Positions 29,531-38,260 are shown, numbered from the stretch's first letter. The stretch is DNA of 52,652 bases from Hahella sp. HN01 (GCF_018986435.1 NZ_JAHMIN010000011.1:1-52652); one strand, 5' to 3'. The notes: a model not told the origin generated them from the letters alone. Numbers and translations are program-made.

Positions 29531-29570
29531 ACACCTATCCGTCACTTTTAACACGCCAAGGGAAAGCCCC

Positions 29571-30644
29571 ATGCAACTCGGCGACATATCCGTCAATTTC
29601 GTAGAGTTAATGCGCGAAGCCTGTCAACGACTTAACGTTGATCCAATGCCGGTCCTCAACGAATACGGCGTTACGACAGAGACGCTCGCCTCCCCCAAAG
29701 CGCGCATCAGCATATCCCGCTTCATGCGCATTGGGCAGGCCCTGATCAGCACCACCAACCAGCCCGCACTGGGATTATTCATGGGGCAGGCGCTACGCAT
29801 TTCCCATATGGGACTTTCCGGTTATGCCGCCATGACCAGCCCTAACCTTGAACGGGCGATCCGGCTATGGATTCACTATGAAAGCCTGAGCAGCGTAAAC
29901 AAACGCGGGAGCAGCCGGTTTTACCTGACGACAGGAAGCGGCGTCGCCCAGTTTTATTCCATCAGTCCCTATAATGAGTTCAACTATTTCGTGGTGGATT
30001 GTCTGCTCAGTGGATGGAGCGCGCTGGCGCACTGGATTACCGGACAGGAGCGCTTACTGAAAGAGGTGGAAATTGAATTTGAAGCGCCGCCTTACGCCCA
30101 ACATTATCAACAGGCTTTCAATTGTCCCGTTAAGTTCGGTCGCTCTCGTAACGCCTTAATTTTTCGGAAAGAAGCGCTGTCACTACCTTCTGTTTACGCT
30201 AATCCGGCGACACATAGCGAAATTGTCAGTATCTGCAACCGGGAACTCACCACCCTGGTTGGGGCTACCAGTCTGACCGAACGGGTCAAGCAGATTATCA
30301 CCCCAATGCTGCAAGGGCGCGAAGTGGGCCTTACCGAAACCGCCAGGCAACTCGGCCTGTCGGAGTGGACGCTACAAAGACGATTAAAAAAGGAAGGCGT
30401 TCAGTTTCAACAAGTTTTGGACGAGACTCGCAAGCAGGTCGCGGAGACCTACCTCAAAGCCACAGACTTAACGATTGGCGAGATAGCATATCTACTGGGC
30501 TTTTCTTCACCAGCTGCATTTCATCGGGCATTTAAGAGGTGGTTTGGCGTCAACCCGAAGCCGTTCAAGGACCAGCACACTTCTGGCCGAACGGACGAAG
30601 ATACAGCGACAGGCGAAATGCCTGAGCGAGAAAGAAGAGACTGA
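29571..30644 (+). CDS. AraC-family transcriptional regulator (OruR/ArgR-like sensor)
   Basis: A 357-residue regulator. The N-terminal arabinose-binding-type domain of the OruR class spans about 15-210 (with QPALGLFMGQALRISHMGLS and NEFNYFVVDCLLSGW). Two helix-turn-helix units follow: GLTETARQLGLSEWTLQRRL (about 258-277) and TIGEIAYLLGFSSPAAFHRA with the signature FKRWFGVNPKPF (about 300-335). Family members respond to small molecules including fatty-acid-like ligands. Divergent placement beside fadH suggests control of unsaturated fatty-acid oxidation, which is inference. The tail after about residue 338 is charged and poorly conserved. Confidence 0.92.
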   Translation: MQLGDISVNFVELMREACQRLNVDPMPVLNEYGVTTETLASPKARISISRFMRIGQALISTTNQPALGLFMGQALRISHMGLSGYAAMTSPNLERAIRLWIHYESLSSVNKRGSSRFYLTTGSGVAQFYSISPYNEFNYFVVDCLLSGWSALAHWITGQERLLKEVEIEFEAPPYAQHYQQAFNCPVKFGRSRNALIFRKEALSLPSVYANPATHSEIVSICNRELTTLVGATSLTERVKQIITPMLQGREVGLTETARQLGLSEWTLQRRLKKEGVQFQQVLDETRKQVAETYLKATDLTIGEIAYLLGFSSPAAFHRAFKRWFGVNPKPFKDQHTSGRTDEDTATGEMPERERRD

Positions 30645-30645
30645 A

Positions 30646-30732
30646 TTAAAGCTCTACGGCGTCATCGACGAATTCGTCGTCTTCAAACTCTTCGTAATCA
30701 ACATCAATGAGATCATCAATATATTCTTGCAC
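30646..30732 (-). CDS. Possible small acidic protein (28 aa)
   Basis: A 28-codon frame starting at GTG (30732) with AAGGAG 8 bases upstream and ending at TAA one base beyond the regulator stop. The peptide (QEYIDDLIDVDYEEFEDDEF then VDDAVEL) has about 15 Asp/Glu and no Lys or Arg. An in-frame TAG just upstream fixes the start. It lies about 170 bases downstream of the tRNA operon on the same strand, and converges on the AraC-type gene. I do not recognise it. The strong ribosome-binding site and extreme composition argue for a real product, but its shortness keeps this tentative. Confidence 0.4.
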   Translation of the reverse strand: MQEYIDDLIDVDYEEFEDDEFVDDAVEL

Positions 30733-30899
30733 GGTTACGGCTCCTTGCTAATGGTTAACGTCCAGGCTATCAAACAGCTATGTCAGGAAAATGACAAAGA
30801 AAAACGACAGAATAAATCAGGAAGGAAAATAAATTAGTGATTGAAATCAGAAAATTAAGATGTGAAGTTAAAGCAAGAGGGATATAAGAGGAAAAGAGT

Positions 30900-30976
30900 T
30901 GGCGGAGCGGACGGGACTCGAACCCGCGACCCCCGGCGTGACAGGCCGGTATTCTAACCGACTGAACTACCGCTCC
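30900..30976 (-). tRNA. tRNA-Asp (GTC), copy 2 of the operon
   Basis: A 77-nt cloverleaf with acceptor GGAGCGG/CCGCTCC, discriminator G, encoded CCA and anticodon loop CTGTCAC (anticodon GTC). The last tRNA of the Val-Asp-Val-Asp operon in the direction of transcription. It differs from the other Asp copy by one base in the D loop (AGTCGG here, AGTTGG in the other). Confidence 0.97.
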
Positions 30977-31000
30977 GCGAAAATCCATCTTTGGGGAAGA

Positions 31001-31076
31001 TGGTGGGTGGTGCAGGGATCGAACCTGCGACCCTCGCCTTGTAAGGGCGATGCTCTCCCAGCTGAGCTAACCACCC
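31001..31076 (-). tRNA. tRNA-Val (TAC)
   Basis: A 76-nt cloverleaf with acceptor GGGTGGT/ACCACCC, A73, encoded CCA and anticodon loop CTTACAA (anticodon TAC). It is separated from the following tRNA-Asp by 24 bases. Identical in its visible sequence to the other Val copy. Confidence 0.97.
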
Positions 31077-31112
31077 AGTTCCAGATGAACTGGCTCTTGA
31101 CTAAATAGAAAG

Positions 31113-31189
31113 TGGCGGAGCGGACGGGACTCGAACCCGCGACCCCCGGCGTGACAGGCCGGTATTCTAACCAACTGAACTACCGCTCC
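31113..31189 (-). tRNA. tRNA-Asp (GTC), copy 1 of the operon
   Basis: The same 77-nt structure as the copy at the left with anticodon GTC and encoded CCA. The D loop reads AGTTGG. It lies 20 bases after the first tRNA-Val in transcription order. Confidence 0.97.
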
Positions 31190-31209
31190 ACGATCTCTAT
31201 TTCAGAATT

Positions 31210-31285
31210 TGGTGGGTGGTGCAGGGATCGAACCTGCGACCCTCGCCTTGTAAGGGCGATGCTCTCCCAGCTGAGCTAACCACCC
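31210..31285 (-). tRNA. tRNA-Val (TAC), first tRNA of the operon
   Basis: A 76-nt cloverleaf with anticodon TAC and encoded CCA. It is the first transcribed tRNA, about 70 bases downstream of the predicted start from the promoter at 31362-31390. Confidence 0.97.
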
Positions 31286-31361
31286 CCACGTCACTCTGAA
31301 TCAAGAGGCGCTTCCGAACCAACCCTGCGAACCGCTTGGCTGCCCCGTGAAGACGATGCGC

Positions 31362-31390
31362 ATAGTACTGATCGCCCCATGGTGTGTCAA
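31362..31390 (-). promoter_or_regulatory. tRNA operon promoter
   Basis: TTGACA (31385-31390) and TACTAT (31362-31367) are exactly 17 bases apart on the minus strand, and the discriminator begins GCGC. A full -35, optimal spacing and a GC-rich discriminator are typical of stable-RNA promoters subject to stringent control by ppGpp. Confidence 0.8.
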
Positions 31391-31506
31391 GCGCAATGTT
31401 TAAAAAAGTTTTCGCAGTTGCTATTTCGCTGAAAAGTCGATCAAAAGCGCCAAATTAAGGCGCTTATTCTATTGAGAAATAAAAGTCTGTGCAGGCAGAA
31501 CAAAAG

Positions 31507-31887
31507 TTAGCGCTGGATCAGCTCAATCATATAACCGTCAGGATCTTTAACGAACGCAATCACTGTGGTTCCGTGCTTCATGGGTCCCGCCTCCCGAACT
31601 ACCTGCCCGCCTTTTTCACGAATAGCGTCGCAGGCTTGATAGGCGTCTTCCACTTCTATGGCGAGGTGCCCAAACCCGGAGCCCAGTTCATATGCAGCGG
31701 TATCCCAGTTGTGAGTCAGCTCAATGACGGAGTTTTCCGACTCATCGCCGTAGCCGACAAACGCCAAGGTGAAACGGCCTTCCGGGTAATCTTTACGCCG
31801 CAACAGACGCATACCCAGCACTTCAGTGTAAAAACCGATGGAGCGATCCAGGTCGCCGACCCGGATCATCGTATGCAATAGCCTCAT
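31507..31887 (-). CDS. gloA: Lactoylglutathione lyase (glyoxalase I)
   Basis: A 126-residue glyoxalase I that converts the methylglyoxal-glutathione hemithioacetal to S-lactoylglutathione. It begins [20 protein letters not shown], with the metal-ligand His in the first strand, [19 protein letters not shown] with further ligands (Glu, His), and the closing [12 protein letters not shown] with the catalytic Glu. The short form without the long-helix insertion suggests the Ni/Co-type bacterial enzyme. It stands alone between the tRNA operon and a small unknown gene on the same strand. Confidence 0.95.
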   Translation of the reverse strand: MRLLHTMIRVGDLDRSIGFYTEVLGMRLLRRKDYPEGRFTLAFVGYGDESENSVIELTHNWDTAAYELGSGFGHLAIEVEDAYQACDAIREKGGQVVREAGPMKHGTTVIAFVKDPDGYMIELIQR

Positions 31888-31966
31888 GATTTTTCTCCTA
31901 ACAACAATGTGAAAAATGGGGCTACCTTACCATACCCGGAAGGGTGATGACCTCGCGGGCGCAATC

Positions 31967-32302
31967 TCAAATATCCTGACGCGAAGCGCCAGTGTCGCTG
32001 ATTCCATGTCGCGCTGCGCACGACTTTTCCTCCAGACGAGCGGACTCGACATTAGAACGTCGGCATTCGGGAATGGCTTTATCCGCCAGCGATTGATTGA
32101 TGCCATCAAAGAAATGATGGGCCGAGTCGATACTTTGTCGCACCTTGGGCTCAAGCGCCGCACTGATGCGCGTGGCGCCGGCCAAGCCGCCTTTTCCCGT
32201 CTGCAACGCCTTATCATAGGCTCTGCTATATACATCCTTCACACGGTCAACAAAGCTTTTGGTCTTTTGTACATGGTCTTGAAACATGGTCGTCACGCTC
32301 AT
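31967..32302 (-). CDS. Hypothetical helical protein (111 aa)
   Basis: A 111-residue protein I do not recognise. Residues 1-78 look like two or three amphipathic helices (MFQDHVQKTKSFVDRVKDVY, SAHHFFDGINQSLADKAI) with no signal or membrane segment. The last 30 residues are Arg/Ser/Cys-rich and less protein-like, which could mean a shifted or decayed C-terminus. The ATG at 32302 has AAGGA about 12 bases upstream. It lies 79 bases upstream of gloA on the same strand and could share its transcript. Confidence 0.55.
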   Translation of the reverse strand: MSVTTMFQDHVQKTKSFVDRVKDVYSRAYDKALQTGKGGLAGATRISAALEPKVRQSIDSAHHFFDGINQSLADKAIPECRRSNVESARLEEKSCAARHGISDTGASRQDI

Positions 32303-32468
32303 AGTTCAGTAAGTCCTTTTTCTGTTTCCTGTCCGCCGTTGATTCGCCGCCGCTTACATCCAATATTAACCGGCTGAAATCCTTACCCATATTTCAGAAG
32401 CGCGGCGTCGCCGCAGCCTCTGCTTCAATCGAAGCCCTTACAGTAAATGATAGATGTTAAACCCAGAT

Positions 32469-32491
32469 GTCACCCTATAGAACCGGGTGAC
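32469..32491. terminator. Hairpin after the DUF2846 lipoprotein gene
   Basis: GTCACCC and GGGTGAC form a 7-bp perfect stem around a 9-base loop, 41 bases after the lipoprotein stop codon on the minus strand. There is no T-run, so termination is uncertain. Confidence 0.35.
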
Positions 32492-32531
32492 AGTACAGAA
32501 TTGAAAATTTAATGTGGTGATCGCCCCGCCT

Positions 32532-33383
32532 TTAGAAGGGCCACCACCAGGATGGGCCCTCACTTTCCGCCAGCTGCGCCTCGTAAGCGTTTTTACGCTT
32601 GTCCAGCTCACGCTGCATACGATCCGTCTTCAGCCGCTTGGTCGGCCCGCCGCCGCACATATACATACACCACCATTTATCGGGACGGTAATAGCCCTGC
32701 TCCTTCAACCTTTCAATTTCTTCCTCGCGGGCGACCTCAATTTCTTCCTGCTCCCGCTCAAATGAATACTCTATATTTTCTTTCACAATAGAGGTGGCGG
32801 CATGATTAGGCGCCAGTAGATCGCTATTCAGAAAGCGGGTCTCCACGATTTCGTTATAAGCGAAGTCAGCGGCCACCAACTGTAAATCCCCTTCCGCCCA
32901 GGGTGAGTCGGTTTCGATTTCCGGATTTGGATCTGGTTTGCTGATTTCGGAATAACGCAGATAGTAAATTTTGCCCGCATCGACACTGAGTATCTGATCC
33001 GTCATATCGCTCAGGGTAAAGCCGCCTATACCTTCGAAGCCCAACAGAGGCCTGCGCATAGTGATGCGTCGCTCGCCCGGAGCCACCTGTAGCCAGGTAT
33101 AGCTGTTGTCGCGAAAGTTGAAATATTGACTGTCATCGACATACACGCTGGGAGACTCGATTTCTTCTGACGCCCAGTCACTGTGAGGTCGGTAAAAATA
33201 GATAAGCGCAGAAGACGCACTATCCCACTCCGAGTCAGGAATATGCACGAATTTAGGGCCGCTGACCGGATGCACAAAGGCCCCTACGCTCTTCCCCATG
33301 GATTGATAGATCTTACACCCACTCATTGCCACCGCCGTCACCAGCAGTAGGACAAGCGTTCTGAGGTTAGGATATCGCTGCAT
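32532..33383 (-). CDS. Lipoprotein with DUF2846-like domain
   Basis: A 283-residue predicted lipoprotein. The signal peptide LRTLVLLLVTAVAMSGC has lipobox AMSGC with Cys at about residue 23. The start is placed at the second Met (MQRYPNL, 33383); the Met two codons earlier is equally possible. Residues about 55-180 resemble the DUF2846 beta-sandwich (ALIYFYRPHSDW, VAPGERRITMR, AGKIYYLRYSE). The C-terminal part is a highly charged helix (YSFEREQEEIEVAREEEIER), then an odd WWCMYMCGGG segment, another helix, and a terminal GPSWWWPF. Residue +2 is Lys, so outer-membrane sorting by Lol is expected. The function is unknown. Confidence 0.8.
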   Translation of the reverse strand: MQRYPNLRTLVLLLVTAVAMSGCKIYQSMGKSVGAFVHPVSGPKFVHIPDSEWDSASSALIYFYRPHSDWASEEIESPSVYVDDSQYFNFRDNSYTWLQVAPGERRITMRRPLLGFEGIGGFTLSDMTDQILSVDAGKIYYLRYSEISKPDPNPEIETDSPWAEGDLQLVAADFAYNEIVETRFLNSDLLAPNHAATSIVKENIEYSFEREQEEIEVAREEEIERLKEQGYYRPDKWWCMYMCGGGPTKRLKTDRMQRELDKRKNAYEAQLAESEGPSWWWPF

Positions 33384-33389
33384 ACTCAC

Positions 33390-33762
33390 TCCCCCGTCTA
33401 TAAGGGCGTCGCTTTCATGACCATTTCACAAATCATGGCTCTTGTTTATTGAAGCGGAAGGTGTTGCGGGACGACTCCCTTGGGGCCAAACCCTCCAGAC
33501 TGGGGATGATTCTAACAACCGTATGCTTCGCCAGCTGAGAATTGGAGCAAGAATTCGCTACAACGCGTTACTTTGCACTACATTTCTTTACAGTTATTTT
33601 GCCTGCAAGCAGGCGTCATTCGACGGGCAGGCTGAATTTTCAACAGGGAACGACGAATGACAATAATTAAGCCGTATTTTGAAACAGCTCCACATTCCCG
33701 TTCGGCTTAATTGCTACAATCAGTCACAACCAATTATAAAAAATGCGCAAGGGTCACTACTC
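33390..33762. other. Intergenic region left of the 184-aa hypothetical gene
   Basis: About 370 bases between two divergent genes. An extended -10 element, TGC then TACAAT, lies at 33712-33720 and could serve the plus-strand gene starting at 33763. A 72-codon plus-strand frame at 33442-33660 has no protein-like features and was not called. Confidence 0.4.
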
Positions 33763-34317
33763 ATGAACGACTCGGATGTCCTCACCGCCGCGCCTGATCC
33801 GCATGTGGATCGCTTGTTCACACCCACTTTGATGGCGCTGCTGCTCGGCGCAGCGTTGAGCATTTCAGCAGAAGAGCTTCCCTACGAGATGGAATGGAAA
33901 GCCCTGGATGAGCCCTCCACTGAAGCCAGCGTGCATATTGAACTTGATGACGGACAAGCCCTCGATATCACTTTCTCCGAAGCGCAAATTAACTACATAC
34001 CCATTGCCGATACCGTAGAGCGCTCCACCCTGGATTCAATTTCACTCGCTCTACTTCAGAATCCACAGCTATCGAGCATTTTTGTGCCTGGCCTGTTCTC
34101 TCCGCCAGCAGCGGGCGGCCCGGTTTATGAAGAAGCGCAACGAGCGCGAAATGATGAAAGAGAGGCCGCACTATACGACCCCAACAAATTGGCGACGCTG
34201 GAAACGTCCGTCGCGGCGGCGCTACTTTTTCGCCAATACGTGGAAGTAAGAATCGAACCGCAGTTTCAAGCGGTGGACTTTGACGCGACCACAATCGTCA
34301 ACACGCCGCGGCCGTAA
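33763..34317 (+). CDS. Hypothetical protein (184 aa) with one hydrophobic segment
   Basis: A 184-residue protein of unknown function. ATG 33763 (MNDSDVLTAAPDPHVDRLF) is chosen over a start 28 codons upstream because AAGGGT precedes it by 9 bases and the extra residues look non-coding. A hydrophobic stretch LFTPTLMALLLGAALSISA (about 19-37) could be a membrane anchor or a late signal sequence, with AEELPYE at a possible cleavage site. The rest is acidic and proline-containing (ELDDGQALDITFSEAQ, VPGLFSPPAAGGPVYEEAQR) and would be periplasmic. No domain is recognised. Confidence 0.6.
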   Translation: MNDSDVLTAAPDPHVDRLFTPTLMALLLGAALSISAEELPYEMEWKALDEPSTEASVHIELDDGQALDITFSEAQINYIPIADTVERSTLDSISLALLQNPQLSSIFVPGLFSPPAAGGPVYEEAQRARNDEREAALYDPNKLATLETSVAAALLFRQYVEVRIEPQFQAVDFDATTIVNTPRP

Positions 34318-34396
34318 AAGAATAAGAGTAAGAGTAAAGATTGACACATGCGCTACAGGTGCGCGCCTAAGCTTCACTTAGGCGCAGTAGCGAGGG

Positions 34397-35293
34397 CTAT
34401 TTCTGTATGGCCTTCAATTGCAGGCCAATTTCATTCATGCGACGATCCAGCTCAACATAGCGTTGCACCAGTTGATTACGGGTGGCGTCGATAGCGCTTA
34501 CTTTCTTCTCAAGCTCTTTGAGGTTGCCGTCCAGATTCTGCTCATTCATTTTACCGATCATGCGCTCAAGCTTGGCGATAGCCACGGTTTGCTCAGAGAT
34601 AGATTTCTCCAGCTTGTCGGAACTCTGTTTCAGAAGTTGCGCCAACTCAGCCTGCTTCCTCTCCAGGGCTTCGTCAGTGCGCCCCATATCATCCGCAAGC
34701 GCGGAAATCTGCAGCGCCTGAGCTTCCTGAGACTTGCCAAGATTTTCACCGATAACCGTCAGGCCATTTATCTCACCGCTTAGCGCTTTGATCCGCTCCT
34801 GCGACTGTTTAAAGTCGCCCTGCAGGGCTGTCAGTGCTTTTTGGTTTTCCTCAATCAACTGTTTATTGCGCTTATTGGATACATCCCACAGCTTGCGGAT
34901 CTCAGAGTCCAAGGTTTTCAGTTCCCTGGCCATTTCATTACCGCTTTGCGCCATGGTGGCGTCAGTCTGATTGATTTGACCTTCAAGACGCGCAGTCACC
35001 AGCTTACTTTGAGATATATACTGAGTCGCCTGCTGCAGCTGGGTTTGCAGAGACAGAATGGTTTGCTGCTGGGTTTTGACCTGCCAATATCCAATCAGCG
35101 CAAAAGTCAGCACCAGAATGAATACAAAGACGATCGCCCATTGTGCGGGACGGGACAGTCTGACATAAGCCTCCACCGGGGCCTCCGCAACCGGCGCAGC
35201 CTTTTTGGGCTCAGCAGGTTTCGCCGCAGGCGCTTTATGGCGCTGTGATTGAAATCGATCAACCTCGTCTTTCTCGGGCTTAATTGTCTCCAT
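34397..35293 (-). CDS. Membrane-anchored coiled-coil protein
   Basis: A 298-residue single-pass inner-membrane protein. A cytoplasmic Lys/Ala/Pro-rich N-terminus (about 1-48, KPAEPKKAAPVAEAPVEAYV) precedes one membrane helix (WAIVFVFILVLTFALIGYW, about 52-70), and the remaining 225 residues are almost continuous coiled coil facing the periplasm. The heptads are rich in Gln, Lys and Leu (LQTQLQQATQYISQSKLVTA, KLEKSISEQTVAIAKLERMI). There is no catalytic motif. Such proteins often act as envelope scaffolds, but no partner is apparent: purE lies divergently and the other neighbour converges. Confidence 0.75.
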   Translation of the reverse strand: METIKPEKDEVDRFQSQRHKAPAAKPAEPKKAAPVAEAPVEAYVRLSRPAQWAIVFVFILVLTFALIGYWQVKTQQQTILSLQTQLQQATQYISQSKLVTARLEGQINQTDATMAQSGNEMARELKTLDSEIRKLWDVSNKRNKQLIEENQKALTALQGDFKQSQERIKALSGEINGLTVIGENLGKSQEAQALQISALADDMGRTDEALERKQAELAQLLKQSSDKLEKSISEQTVAIAKLERMIGKMNEQNLDGNLKELEKKVSAIDATRNQLVQRYVELDRRMNEIGLQLKAIQK

Positions 35294-35667
35294 GTATCCT
35301 CGCTAGTGGACTGTATTTATATAGTGTATCGGCAAACGCCCGATTCTGCGCGGTTGCGCCATGGCATTTTAGACAATGCCGAAGTTTCCGTACACGCGCC
35401 CTTATCCAGCTTTATCATATTTGCGACAGAACAGGCATGAAGCAACCCGCTATTATTCCGTTTTTCCTGAGCCAGATAAAGGCTCCGCGCACGCGGGATC
35501 TCCGCCGCCTGCGGCGAGAGCCGGCAAGGGCCCGCTTTCGTTTGCATCCCTTGTACCGACTCACTAAACTATGCGCCTCTTTTTTAAACAGTATGCCTCG
35601 ACCACCCGCAAATTCGCGCCCCATAGGCGAATTTATCCAATAATGACAGGGTTACTAAGGAGAAATC
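35294..35667. other. Divergent intergenic region upstream of purE
   Basis: About 370 bases. Short GC-rich inverted repeats cluster at 35480-35530 (CCGC/GCGG arms), and TAAGGAG directly precedes the purE ATG. No gene was recognised; several overlapping frames on both strands are shadows. Confidence 0.4.
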
Positions 35668-36159
35668 ATGCAGCCTTTAGTTGGCATTATTATGGGCTCC
35701 AAATCCGACTGGCCTACCATGGAGCACGCCGCTGAGATGCTCGACAAGCTGGGCGTTCCCTATGAAGTGCAAGTTGTTTCCGCTCACCGTACGCCGGACC
35801 TGCTGTTTGACTACGCCAAGTCCGCCGAAGGCAGAGGCATCAAGATAATCATCGCCGGAGCTGGCGGCGCCGCCCACCTGCCCGGTATGGCCGCGTCACA
35901 AACCTCGTTGCCGGTGCTGGGCGTCCCCGTGCAGTCCAAGACGCTGAATGGTCTAGACTCATTATTGTCCATCGTACAAATGCCTGGAGGCGTCCCCGTG
36001 GGCACGCTGGCGATCGGCAAAGCCGGCGCTACTAACGCAGGACTGATGGCGGCTCAGATTGTGGGCTTGCAGGACAGCAAAATCATGGACGCCGTAAAAG
36101 CGTTCCGCAAACAGCAGACAGACACTGTTCTTAACAACGCTGACCCAAGGCAATCATGA
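35668..36159 (+). CDS. purE: N5-carboxyaminoimidazole ribonucleotide mutase
   Basis: A 163-residue class I PurE that converts N5-CAIR to CAIR in purine synthesis. Signature segments are [17 protein letters not shown] with the substrate Ser/Asp, [14 protein letters not shown] with the catalytic His, and [14 protein letters not shown]. The length matches the family. The ribosome-binding site is TAAGGAG. The stop overlaps the purK start by four bases, which indicates coupled translation of two enzymes of consecutive steps. Confidence 0.98.
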   Translation: MQPLVGIIMGSKSDWPTMEHAAEMLDKLGVPYEVQVVSAHRTPDLLFDYAKSAEGRGIKIIIAGAGGAAHLPGMAASQTSLPVLGVPVQSKTLNGLDSLLSIVQMPGGVPVGTLAIGKAGATNAGLMAAQIVGLQDSKIMDAVKAFRKQQTDTVLNNADPRQS

Positions 36160-37283
36160 AAAGAATCGGCATTCTCGGAGCCGGCCAACTTGGCCGCATG
36201 ATGGCGCTGGCGGGTATGCCGCTGGGCTTTGAATTTGCGCTTTACGACACTTCCGGGGCCCCTACCGCGGGCCTTGGAACAATTTTCAGCGACCCCGACA
36301 ACACCCAGTCGGAGCTGGACCGCTTCCTTGATTTCGTCGATGTAGTGACCTACGAGTTTGAGCACTTACCCCTGGATCTGGCGCAGAATATCGCCGATCG
36401 TAAGCCGCTCTACCCGGGAGTGGAAGCGCTGCGCGTGTGTCAGAACAGAGAGCACGAAAAAGCGCTGTTTACTCAATTGGGCATCCCTACTCCCAAATAT
36501 CGCCTGGTCAACAGCCCAGAGGAATTGGCTGAGGCCGCTCGCGAACTGGGAACTCCGGTCGTGGCGAAATCCATCACGGAAGGTTACGACGGTAAAGGCC
36601 AAGCGATCCTGAAGTCCGTTGATGAGGCGGAAGAGGCCTGGAACAGCATTGGACACCCCCGACTGATTGTCGAGTCTTTCGTCAATTTCTCCCGGGAAAT
36701 ATCCATCATCGCCGCTCGCAGCAGTACAGGTGAAACCGTCACCTACCCTCTGGCGGAAAATATTCATCATGGCGGCATTCTGCGTTACACCATCGCCCCA
36801 GCTCCGCGCATTAGCGACGATCTGGCGCAGAAAGCGGCTGAGTATATTGAGACGCTGATGGCGCATCTGTCCTATGTGGGCGTCTTGGCTCTGGAGCTGT
36901 TTGAAACGCCTGAAGGCCTCCTGGCCAATGAGATGGCGCCGCGCGTGCACAACTCCGGTCACTGGTCCATGAATGGAGCGCACACAGGACAGTTTGAGAA
37001 CCATTTGCGCGCCGTCGCCGGTTTACCTTTGGGCGACACCCAGCCTGTCGGCGTCAGTTGCATGATAAACCTGATTGGTCGTCATGCTGACCGCGAAAGC
37101 GTATTGACGCTCAGCGACACGCATCTGCACCTGTATGGAAAAGAAGAGCGCGCCGGTCGCAAACTCGGGCATATCAACATTGTCGCGGAAGACTACAAAG
37201 CGCTGATAGCCAAAGTGGAAAAGTGCCTCCCATTCGTGCCGGAGCATACACCTTTCACTTCCTCGCTGGCTCACTTTGACTAG
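36156..37283 (+). CDS. purK: N5-carboxyaminoimidazole ribonucleotide synthase
   Basis: A 375-residue ATP-grasp enzyme that carboxylates AIR with ATP and bicarbonate to N5-CAIR, the substrate of PurE. It begins [18 protein letters not shown], and contains the ATP-grasp segment [30 protein letters not shown], and the metal-binding [17 protein letters not shown]. Length and order are normal for the purEK operon. Confidence 0.98.
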   Translation: MKRIGILGAGQLGRMMALAGMPLGFEFALYDTSGAPTAGLGTIFSDPDNTQSELDRFLDFVDVVTYEFEHLPLDLAQNIADRKPLYPGVEALRVCQNREHEKALFTQLGIPTPKYRLVNSPEELAEAARELGTPVVAKSITEGYDGKGQAILKSVDEAEEAWNSIGHPRLIVESFVNFSREISIIAARSSTGETVTYPLAENIHHGGILRYTIAPAPRISDDLAQKAAEYIETLMAHLSYVGVLALELFETPEGLLANEMAPRVHNSGHWSMNGAHTGQFENHLRAVAGLPLGDTQPVGVSCMINLIGRHADRESVLTLSDTHLHLYGKEERAGRKLGHINIVAEDYKALIAKVEKCLPFVPEHTPFTSSLAHFD

Positions 37284-37641
37284 TGTTTTTCCGGCCCATT
37301 TTTATGGGCCGGCGTCCCCAATAAACCACCTGTATTTCTTATAACCAACATCCCCTGGCGCGTCCCTAGCTTATTAATTTTATTAATAAGTCTGATAAAT
37401 AATCTTGAAAAACCCTTGATAGCACTCCATATATGCGGGTGATATCATTCTGCGCGATCTAACAAAAGAATTCTGTCGGTCGCCATCTGGCCGGCATCAA
37501 TACCCAGGGTGATACTGTGATGACCCTGAGCCTGCAGGCTGAATTTCCGGAGATTCGGAGCTATCTCTTCTTACTCAGTCTGTATACTCTAGAATCAGAG
37601 ACTTACACGGGATTACACACTTAAAAGACGGAGAAAATCTC
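37284..37641. other. Structured intergenic region between purK and sodB
   Basis: These 358 bases start with a hairpin after purK: CCGGCCCAT/ATGGGCCGG, 37291-37312, with a TTTT loop and no T-tail. Further on come an inverted repeat CAGGGT/ACCCTG (37505-37528, 12-base loop) and directly after it the perfect palindrome AGCCTGCAGGCT (37529-37540). A possible -10 for sodB, TATACT or TAGAAT, is at 37583-37595. No Fur box and no gene are visible. Confidence 0.45.
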
Positions 37642-38226
37642 ATGGCATTTGAACTTCCTGCTCTCCCTTACGAAAAGAATGCGCTAGCGCCGCACATTTC
37701 CGAAGAAACTATCGAATACCACTACGGTAAACACCACAAAACTTATGTTGATAAGTTGAACGGTCTGGTTCCCGGAACTGAATACGAAGGGAAGTCTCTG
37801 GAAGAGATTATCGTGGCTTCCAAGAGCGGCCCTGTTTTCAACAACGCCGCCCAGATCTGGAACCACACTTTCTACTGGCACTGCCTGAGCCCTAACGGCG
37901 GCGGCGAGCCTACTGGCGAGCTGGCGGACGCCATCAACAAAACTTTCGGTTCCTTCGAAAGCTTCAAAACCCAATTCACTGACAAAGCCGTTAACAACTT
38001 CGGTTCCGCTTGGACCTGGTTGGTCAAAAACGCTGACGGCTCACTGGAAATCTTCAACACCAGCAACGCAGGCACGCCAATGACTGACGGCAAAACCGCA
38101 CTGCTGACCGTTGACGTATGGGAACACGCTTACTACATCGATTACAGAAACGTTCGTCCTAACTACATGAATGCGTTCTGGAATCTGGTGAACTGGGATT
38201 TCGTCGCCAAAAACCTGGCCGCTTAA
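37642..38226 (+). CDS. sodB: Iron superoxide dismutase
   Basis: A 194-residue Fe-type SOD that removes superoxide in the cytoplasm. Metal ligands are seen as His in EETIEYHYGKHH, His in AAQIWNHTFYWHCL, and Asp and His in LLTVDVWEHAYYIDYRN. The FYWHCLSP and GSAWTWLVKN segments point to the iron type. The length matches SodB (about 193). In many bacteria sodB mRNA is destroyed by Fur-regulated small RNAs under iron starvation; a candidate of that kind lies at 20706-20841 in this window. Confidence 0.97.
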   Translation: MAFELPALPYEKNALAPHISEETIEYHYGKHHKTYVDKLNGLVPGTEYEGKSLEEIIVASKSGPVFNNAAQIWNHTFYWHCLSPNGGGEPTGELADAINKTFGSFESFKTQFTDKAVNNFGSAWTWLVKNADGSLEIFNTSNAGTPMTDGKTALLTVDVWEHAYYIDYRNVRPNYMNAFWNLVNWDFVAKNLAA

Positions 38227-38235
38227 TCCGTTCCA

Positions 38236-38260
38236 ACGTCGGGGCCCAGCGCCCCGACGT
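38236..38260. terminator. Strong hairpin after sodB
   Basis: ACGTCGGGGC and GCCCCGACGT form a 10-bp perfect stem with a 5-base loop, 10 bases after the sodB stop. No T-run follows, so it may act mainly as a 3' stability element. Confidence 0.45.

Noticed and set aside
33442-33660. 72-codon plus-strand frame upstream of the 184-residue gene
   Set aside because: No ribosome-binding site, no protein-like pattern, and it occupies a promoter-like region.
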